Of a stretch of 37,989 nt of DNA, positions 32,987 through 37,989 are shown one piece after another. The stretch covers positions 1 through 37,989 of the forward strand of contig DAHXNM010000141.1 of NCBI GenBank assembly GCA_027365375.1. The letters are read 5' to 3'. The notes beneath the pieces were generated by a model. That model worked only from the letters and a program-made list of their open reading frames with translations. It did not search any database and was not told the DNA's origin. The position numbers and the translations under genes are program-made. The DNA is from Ferrimicrobium sp. Its GTDB lineage: Bacteria > Actinomycetota > Acidimicrobiia > Acidimicrobiales > Acidimicrobiaceae. Each line of letters opens with the position of its first letter. The first letter of the stretch is position 1.

Positions 32987-33834
32987 GCCGAGATCTAGAC
33001 ATACGCATTGGGGTAGTTGGTGGGGGAACCATGGGTTCGTCTATCGCCTCCCAGGTGCTGATGTCTGGATTGTGGGTCACCGTTATCGAGGCCAAGTCAG
33101 ATGCAGCACGACGTGCGCAAGATCGTATCGTCGCCACCATCGACCGGGCCCGCCAGAACGGCTTCACCGATATCTCCAGCGAGGTCATAGAGGAGCGGCT
33201 CTCTGTCGTGACCGACTACGAGCAACTCGTCGGGTCATCTATCGTGATCGAGAGTGTGCCAGAGATCGTTGAGCTAAAGCGCGAGGTCATCACCCGAATC
33301 CGACGGGCGATAGGTCCTGATACGCCGGTCGGATCCAATACCTCCTCGATCGCTATCGGCAGCCTTCAAGAGGGGCTGCCTGGGGCTGAGAGTATCGGCG
33401 GACTTCACTTCTTTAACCCGGTACCAGCATCGGCGTTGATCGAGATAGTGGTAGGGCCGTTGACAGGTTTGCCCGTCGTTGATCTTTTTGGGGAGCTTGC
33501 CAGGTTGCTCGGCAAGGAGGCGATCGTCGTCAACGATGCTCCTGGATTCGCCACCTCAAGGCTGGGAGTTGCACTCGGGCTCGAGGCTATTCGGATGCTC
33601 GAAGACCAGGTGGCGAGTGCTGCTGATATCGATCAAGCGATGGTGCTCGGCTACAGGCACCCAATTGGTCCGTTGCGCCTTACCGACCTGGTTGGTCTCG
33701 ACGTCAGGCTGGCGATTGCCCGATATCTCGAACAGATGCTTGGAGAGCGATTCACGCCGCCGAAACTTCTGATCTCGATGGTCGAGGCTGGTCGCCTTGG
33801 GAAGAAGTCTGGAGAGGGCTTCTTTGTCTGGTGA
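32959..33834 (+). CDS. 3-hydroxyacyl-CoA dehydrogenase (PaaH/FadB2-like)
   Basis: This is an NAD-dependent dehydrogenase of about 280-291 residues. The Rossmann motif is IGVVGGGTMGSSIA and the catalytic His sits in GGLHFFNPVP. TSRLGVALGLEAIRML and the GYRHPIGPLRLTDLVGLD block form the C-terminal domain. It oxidises 3-hydroxyacyl-CoA to 3-ketoacyl-CoA, the PaaH step in phenylacetate breakdown. The only normal in-frame start is TTG at 32959, overlapping the R2-like gene by 28 bases with a poor ribosome site, so initiation may depend on coupling. The conserved domain starts only at about residue 15. Confidence 0.9.
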   Translation: MGRDNSSLLGRDLDIRIGVVGGGTMGSSIASQVLMSGLWVTVIEAKSDAARRAQDRIVATIDRARQNGFTDISSEVIEERLSVVTDYEQLVGSSIVIESVPEIVELKREVITRIRRAIGPDTPVGSNTSSIAIGSLQEGLPGAESIGGLHFFNPVPASALIEIVVGPLTGLPVVDLFGELARLLGKEAIVVNDAPGFATSRLGVALGLEAIRMLEDQVASAADIDQAMVLGYRHPIGPLRLTDLVGLDVRLAIARYLEQMLGERFTPPKLLISMVEAGRLGKKSGEGFFVW

Positions 33835-34621
33835 TGCTAGTCACGAGGAGGCCGCGACCTCTGTTTCATCGTCTCAGGCCGCGCAGAGCCAGCCTCTGGT
33901 GATTGTTACCGAGAGCGAGGGGGCGCTTAATCTCGGCCTGAACCGGCCAGACAAACGCAATGCGCTCTCGCTCGCGCTGGTGGACCAGCTTCGTCATGCT
34001 ATTGAGACCCGTCGGAATCGACCTGCAGTCTTGTTGTTGACCTCGACGACACCAGGAATGTTTATTGCTGGTGCAGACATCGGCGAGCTTAATGATCGTG
34101 GTGAAGAGGAGGCCTTCCAAGCGATCAACGTAGAGCTCTTCAATGCTATTGCGCGCTGGCGATGGCCAACCATAGCCGTCATCGATGGACCAGCGTTTGG
34201 AGGTGGGTTGGAGTGCGCGCTCGCGTGCGATCTGCGTGTCGCCTCCCCCACGGCTCGATTTGCTCAGCCGGAGCTTGGACTCGGTATCCTGGCGGGAGCA
34301 GGAGGGAATTGGCGTCTACCTGAGCTCGTAGGCCAGGGGATCGCGCGAAGGATGTTATACCTTGGTGAGGTTCTGGATGCCTCAACTGGGTACTCGGTCG
34401 GTCTCGTTGATCAGCTCTCTGAGGAACCTCTTGCTGCCGCGATTGCCTGGGCGAACGTCATTGGTTCGAAACCCTGGCGGGCGCTAGAGATAACGAAGTT
34501 AGCGTTGGCGACTGGGGGGCACGACTCTACCCGCGTAGTGGATATTTTGGGACAGGCGATTCTCTTTGAATCCGAGGAGAAGCGAGTCCGGATGCAGAGG
34601 TTTTTGAAGCCGAGTCATTAA
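33824..34621 (+). CDS. Enoyl-CoA hydratase (PaaF-like)
   Basis: This is a crotonase-fold enzyme of 265 residues. The oxyanion loops are FIAGADI and GPAFGGG. Both catalytic glutamates of enoyl-CoA hydratase are present at the right 20-residue spacing: GGGLE and AQPE. The turn LGILAGAGGNWRL matches the family. It should add water to a trans-2-enoyl-CoA. I choose TTG at 33824 because GGAGAGG lies six bases before it; it overlaps the dehydrogenase gene by 11 bases. A TTG at 33797 is the alternative. The first 20 residues (Ser, Ala and Gln-rich) are extra. Confidence 0.9.
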   Translation: MSGDASHEEAATSVSSSQAAQSQPLVIVTESEGALNLGLNRPDKRNALSLALVDQLRHAIETRRNRPAVLLLTSTTPGMFIAGADIGELNDRGEEEAFQAINVELFNAIARWRWPTIAVIDGPAFGGGLECALACDLRVASPTARFAQPELGLGILAGAGGNWRLPELVGQGIARRMLYLGEVLDASTGYSVGLVDQLSEEPLAAAIAWANVIGSKPWRALEITKLALATGGHDSTRVVDILGQAILFESEEKRVRMQRFLKPSH

Positions 34622-34643
34622 TAGATGATGAAAGGTGGGTATT

Positions 34644-35129
34644 ATGCGCGAGTTTGCGTTGTCTGAGCGCTATCCGATCCTCTACAAGGGTTATGGCGAG
34701 ATCTCTGTTGGAGACAGGCAGGCTACTCGGGGCCGAACTATCACCGAGGGCGATATCACAAGCTGGTGCGCGCTTACAGGAGACTGGTTCTACCTGCATA
34801 CTGATGCAGAGGCCGCCAAGGCGTCGGTATTTCAGCAGGTTGTTGCCCCTGGTATCATGGTTTTTGCGATGGCAACTGGCCTTGCAGTTCCCGCAGACTC
34901 GACTGCCATCATCGCCAACTATGGCTCTGACTCGATTCGCTATCCACACCCAACGTTTGTCGGTGATACGATTCACCTCGAGGCGGAGGTAGTCGCGAAA
35001 GACGATAAGGGGGATGATCGTGGGGTGGTGTCGCTGCGTTGGCAGGTGATCAACCAGAACGGAGTCCTCGTCTGCACCAGTGTGCTGAAGGTGCTCGTCG
35101 CTCGAGAGGTCCCCGCTTATGGCGTTTGA
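34644..35129 (+). CDS. MaoC-like (R)-hydratase domain protein
   Basis: It is a 161-residue single hot-dog domain. The MaoC/hydratase-2 dyad Asp-x4-His is in LTGDWFYLHTD, followed by APGIMVFAMATGL and YPHPTFVGDTIHLEAEV. Such proteins hydrate enoyl-CoA or ring-opened CoA thioesters. In phenylacetate breakdown a MaoC domain forms the C-terminal half of PaaZ and opens the oxepin ring; here it stands alone without the PaaZ aldehyde dehydrogenase. The ATG at 34644 follows AAAGGTGG; a GTG at 34635 is possible. The end overlaps the next gene by 11 bases. Confidence 0.88.
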   Translation: MREFALSERYPILYKGYGEISVGDRQATRGRTITEGDITSWCALTGDWFYLHTDAEAAKASVFQQVVAPGIMVFAMATGLAVPADSTAIIANYGSDSIRYPHPTFVGDTIHLEAEVVAKDDKGDDRGVVSLRWQVINQNGVLVCTSVLKVLVAREVPAYGV

Positions 35130-35925
35130 GCGTAGCCTGCCGCTGGAGCTAGCCACCGATGAGCCGGTAGCCTTTGGGGTCGGCGTTGACCTCGCCGAGC
35201 TGTGGCTCAACCGGCCAGCTAGGTTGAATGCCAGCTCAGATGAGATGGTGCGGTCGATCGACTTAGCGTTAGATGCAATCGCTGAACGCTCCCCACGTGT
35301 TCTAGTCGTTGGCGGAGCGGGGCGAGCCTTCTGTGCCGGACGTGACCTCGCCGATGCTCACCCAGAGGATGAGGATGCCGAGGAGATACTCGCCAACGTC
35401 TATAACCCACTGATACTGCGGCTAGCAGGCCTGGACGTGATTACCATAGCCGCGGTGCATGGTGCTGTCCTCGGCACTGGGCTGGGGTTGGCGCTGGCAT
35501 GTGATTTCGTCATCGCCTCGAGCTCCAGCCGGTGGGGATCACCGTTTGCGCGAATTGGCGCGGTCCTAGACTCCGGCGGTCACTACTTTTTCGGGCGGCT
35601 GGGGCACCAGCGGATTATGGAGCTGATCCTGCTCGGCGAGCTATTCGATGGGAGCGATGCATTCAGGTATGGGCTCGCCTCTCGGGTCGTGGACGATGAG
35701 CATTTTGAGGAGGAGGTCGAGCGATATGTCCAACGTGTTGCGCACGGACCAACCCAAGCCTTTCTAGCCTCTAAGCGGATCTTGAACCGGGAACGGATTC
35801 CCAAACTCGCCGAGGTGCTTGCGATGGAGGCCGAGGCCCAAGGTGGCTGTGCGAGGACTCTGGACTACGCGACAGGCATTCGTTCCTTCGTTGGACACCA
35901 AGAACCTCATTTCGAAGGATGCTAG
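35119..35925 (+). CDS. Enoyl-CoA isomerase-type crotonase (PaaG-like)
   Basis: The protein has 268 residues and a crotonase fold with GRAFCAGRDLADA and HGAVLGTGLGLALACDF. Where hydratases have their two glutamates it has Gly (GTGLG) and Phe (SPF), so hydration is unlikely. An Asp in the turn AVLDSGGHYF matches the acidic residue of PaaG-type isomerases. PaaG turns the epoxide of phenylacetyl-CoA into an oxepin and also shifts double bonds. The ATG at 35119 overlaps the MaoC gene, and the stop is three bases from the TetR start. The pair of crotonases thus appears specialised, one hydratase and one isomerase. Confidence 0.88.
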   Translation: MAFERSLPLELATDEPVAFGVGVDLAELWLNRPARLNASSDEMVRSIDLALDAIAERSPRVLVVGGAGRAFCAGRDLADAHPEDEDAEEILANVYNPLILRLAGLDVITIAAVHGAVLGTGLGLALACDFVIASSSSRWGSPFARIGAVLDSGGHYFFGRLGHQRIMELILLGELFDGSDAFRYGLASRVVDDEHFEEEVERYVQRVAHGPTQAFLASKRILNRERIPKLAEVLAMEAEAQGGCARTLDYATGIRSFVGHQEPHFEGC

Positions 35926-35928
35926 CCG

Positions 35929-36540
35929 GTGGTCGATTCAGCGGCTGATGAGCGCCGTCAGGAGATCGCAAGTTTGGCGGTGAGTCGGTTTGCGCTGCGC
36001 GGCTTTGACGGTACGTCGATGAGTGATCTCGCCCGCCATGTCGGGCTCTCAAAGGCGGGTATCTATCACTACTTTCCTAGCAAGGAGGCGATCCTTTTCG
36101 AGGCACTCCTCGGGCATTCGGAGAGGCTCCTGGCTACGGTGCTCGATGCCGTTGATCGGGGCGGAGATCCATCTGAGAGACTCGGGAGAGTTGTAGAGGT
36201 GATACTGTACCTCTATCAAGACGCTGACGCCTATCATCAAGCTCAGGTCAACGACCTAGCTCGACTGCCCGAGTCCGAGCAGGAGGTTATCCGCAACAAC
36301 GAACGACAGGTGGTCCGGGTGATGGAGGAGCTGCTTGGCCAGCTTGGGGCAGGGTTGGAGATATCGACGATCAAGGCTCTCACCATGTCGACGTTTGGCA
36401 TTCTCAACTGGCATGCTCGCTGGTTCCGTGAAGGACCTGGCAGGATCGAGCTGGTGGAGTACGCGAAGCTGGTGACTGAGTTTGTTCTTGCTGGGATGAC
36501 TGGAGTAGTAGCGATGAGGGCGATGGAGGTTGGACCATGA
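35929..36540 (+). CDS. TetR-family regulator of the CoA-degradation operon
   Basis: This is a 203-residue TetR protein. The DNA-binding domain lies at about 9-56 (RFALRGFDGTSMSDLARHVG, then SKAGIYHYFPSKEAIL). The C-terminal ligand domain has GILNWHARWFREGPGRIE, a pattern I associate with acyl-CoA-responsive regulators such as KstR2 and PaaR. It lies inside the operon: GTG three bases after the isomerase stop and ATGA overlap with the PaaI gene. It likely represses the operon through the palindrome at 31922-31937 and is released by a CoA ester intermediate; this is inferred from position. Confidence 0.9.
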   Translation: MVDSAADERRQEIASLAVSRFALRGFDGTSMSDLARHVGLSKAGIYHYFPSKEAILFEALLGHSERLLATVLDAVDRGGDPSERLGRVVEVILYLYQDADAYHQAQVNDLARLPESEQEVIRNNERQVVRVMEELLGQLGAGLEISTIKALTMSTFGILNWHARWFREGPGRIELVEYAKLVTEFVLAGMTGVVAMRAMEVGP

Positions 36541-36962
36541 CCGAACAGGAGCTCGCGGAGGCGTGTGCTCGGGCGATGTACGCACGTGATCTGGCGTCTC
36601 AGTCGCTAGGGATTGAGCTCGTTAGGGTTGGTCCAGGCAGCGCCAGCCTGACGATGGAGGTCACCGACACCATGGTGAATGGGCACAGGATATGTCATGG
36701 TGGCTACATTTTCTTGCTTGCTGATACCGCCTTCGCGTTCGCTTGCAACACCTACAACTTGGTGACTGTGGCTCAGAGTGCAGCGGTGGAGTTTATCGCC
36801 CCGGTCTACCGTTCAGATAGGCTCGTTGCGATTGCCAATGAGGTTACTCGGTATGGGAGGAATGGTCTCTACGACATTACGATCGAACGTGAGGGCGAGA
36901 CCATTGCTATCTTCCATGGTCGATCGCGATCGTTGGGACAACCGGTTCTAGAGGAGGAGTGA
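36537..36962 (+). CDS. paaI: PaaI-type acyl-CoA thioesterase
   Basis: This is a 141-residue hot-dog thioesterase with strong likeness to Escherichia coli PaaI: 'MVNGHRICHGGYIF' then 'LLADTAFAFACN'. The Asp of LADTAFA and the CHGG His lie in the active site. PaaI releases CoA from stalled hydroxyphenylacetyl-CoA intermediates, a safety valve against CoA depletion and toxic oxygenated products. It is coupled to the TetR gene by an ATGA overlap and two bases before the thiolase start. Its presence is the best single pointer to an aromatic-CoA substrate. Confidence 0.92.
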   Translation: MTEQELAEACARAMYARDLASQSLGIELVRVGPGSASLTMEVTDTMVNGHRICHGGYIFLLADTAFAFACNTYNLVTVAQSAAVEFIAPVYRSDRLVAIANEVTRYGRNGLYDITIEREGETIAIFHGRSRSLGQPVLEEE

Positions 36963-36964
36963 AG

Positions 36965-37989
36965 ATGTCAAAGGCCTATCTTGTTGGGGGAGTTAGAACT
37001 CCATTTGGGCGCTACGGAGGCGCACTCTCTCCGGTCCGCACCGACGACCTCGCAGCAGGGGTACTAGCTGAGCTAATGCGGCGCTATCCGTCGGTGGCTG
37101 GGCATGTCGATGAGGTGATTCTAGGATGTGCCAATCAGGCGGGCGAGGACAACCGGAACGTCGCGCGCATGGCGGGTTTGCTCGCTGGCTTGGGGGTCGA
37201 GACCCCGGGTGTGACCGTGAACCGACTCTGTGGATCCGGACTTGAGGCGATAATGACGGCCTCGCGCCTGATCAAGAGTGGGGATGGGGAGATCGTCATC
37301 GCCGGTGGAGTCGAGGGTATGTCGAGAGCGCCGTTTGTAATGCCAAAGGCTGCGAGTGCCTTCGACCGTTCTATCGAGGTCTTTGACACCACGCTTGGAT
37401 GGCGTTTTATAAACGCTCGCATGCGTGATGAGTTCGGCGTCGACTCGATGGGGGAGACGGCCGAGAACGTCGCTGAGGAGTTTTCGGTATCCCGAGATGA
37501 TCAGGACGCCTTTGCTATGCGTTCGCAGGAGAGAGCCTCCAAAGCACAGGAGAACGGTCGCCTCGGGCGAGAGATCGTCTCGGTCGAGGTGCATAGCAGA
37601 CGCGAAACGACGGTTGTCGATTGTGATGAGCATCCTCGGTTGACCTCGTTGGACAAGCTCTCTGGGCTGAAACCTGCCTTTCGACACGGAGGAACGGTGA
37701 CGGCCGGCAATGCGAGTGGGCTCAATGATGGCGCCGCCGCTGTGTTGGTCGCCAGTGAACCGGCCGTAGAGCGCTATTCGTTGACCCCGGTTGCGGAGGT
37801 GGTAGCGGGAGCGACCGCGGGTGTCCCTCCGCGGATCATGGGCATAGGACCCGTGCCGGCCTCGCGCCGGGTTATGGATCGCCTGAATCTGCGGATCACC
37901 GATTTCGGGGTCATAGAGCTCAACGAAGCCTTCGCCGCTCAGTCGCTCGCCTGCCTTCGCCAACTTGGTCTTCCAGATGATGCCGACTT
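36965..37989 (+). CDS. Acetyl-CoA acyltransferase (PaaJ-like thiolase), partial
   Basis: This is a thiolase whose first 341 codons lie in the window; it runs off the end. [15 protein letters not shown] opens it, and the acyl-accepting Cys is in [25 protein letters not shown] follows, then [18 protein letters not shown], and NAFA-type [10 protein letters not shown] near the cut. The C-terminal His and Cys motifs are beyond the window. It should split a 3-ketoacyl-CoA into acetyl-CoA and a shorter acyl-CoA, as PaaJ or beta-ketoadipyl-CoA thiolase do. The ATG follows GAGGAGGAG, two bases after the PaaI stop. Confidence 0.92.
   Translation, partial: MSKAYLVGGVRTPFGRYGGALSPVRTDDLAAGVLAELMRRYPSVAGHVDEVILGCANQAGEDNRNVARMAGLLAGLGVETPGVTVNRLCGSGLEAIMTASRLIKSGDGEIVIAGGVEGMSRAPFVMPKAASAFDRSIEVFDTTLGWRFINARMRDEFGVDSMGETAENVAEEFSVSRDDQDAFAMRSQERASKAQENGRLGREIVSVEVHSRRETTVVDCDEHPRLTSLDKLSGLKPAFRHGGTVTAGNASGLNDGAAAVLVASEPAVERYSLTPVAEVVAGATAGVPPRIMGIGPVPASRRVMDRLNLRITDFGVIELNEAFAAQSLACLRQLGLPDDAD

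Noticed and set aside
37121-37963. Open frame of 280 codons on the minus strand
   Set aside because: It lies opposite the thiolase gene, which has clear family motifs; the minus frame shows none and is an antisense shadow.

Overview
The window looks like the chromosome of an acidophilic actinobacterium, most likely class Acidimicrobiia (Ferrimicrobium/Acidithrix-like). This is an inference from protein character. The signs are a secreted G1 (eqolisin-type) acid peptidase carrying the glycine-rich 'GYWLVGADGGVFDFG' repeats common in actinobacterial surface proteins, a CmtR-like metal sensor, a PPOX-fold flavin/F420 protein, a fatty-acyl-reductase/HAD fusion, and frequent GTG and TTG starts. 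No rRNA or other taxonomic marker is present.

Layout. 1-1557: mobile DNA, a piece of an IS110-family transposase cut by an IS4-family element whose transposase is frameshifted. 1559-7574 (minus): a tightly overlapping four-gene operon, reading acyl-reductase/HAD fusion, zinc alcohol dehydrogenase, LarA-like protein and PlsC acyltransferase, which looks like a lipid-making unit. 7615-13806: small membrane protein, TetR regulator, a CmtR-like sensor overlapping a MalY-type C-S lyase, a divergent DHA2 drug exporter and an alpha/beta hydrolase. 14153-14229: tRNA-Val(CAC). 14419-17665: two EAL-domain proteins, the second with key residues lost, then a DUF3048 protein. 17748-19229: a solitary N6-adenine-type DNA methylase, followed by a duplicated 129-bp hairpin element. 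20154-23202: a MerA/Lpd-like disulfide oxidoreductase and the G1 peptidase. 23483-26017 (minus): MFS transporter, PPOX protein and sirtuin operon with a palindromic operator. 26468-29422: fused PutA for proline oxidation. 29516-30379: a hydrolase.

30735-37989 is the most interesting block. A 2Fe-2S/FAD reductase (minus) is divergent from an R2-like diiron protein that opens an eight-gene plus-strand operon. The rest of the operon is 3-hydroxyacyl-CoA dehydrogenase, enoyl-CoA hydratase, MaoC hydratase, PaaG-like isomerase, TetR regulator, PaaI thioesterase and PaaJ-like thiolase (cut by the window end). The CoA enzymes match the lower phenylacetate (paa) pathway, but the multi-subunit PaaABC epoxidase is absent from the window and the R2-like protein plus reductase sits in its place. 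A perfect 6-4-6 inverted repeat just upstream of the first gene is the likely TetR operator. I infer an oxygenase-initiated acyl- or aryl-CoA degradation system of unknown substrate.
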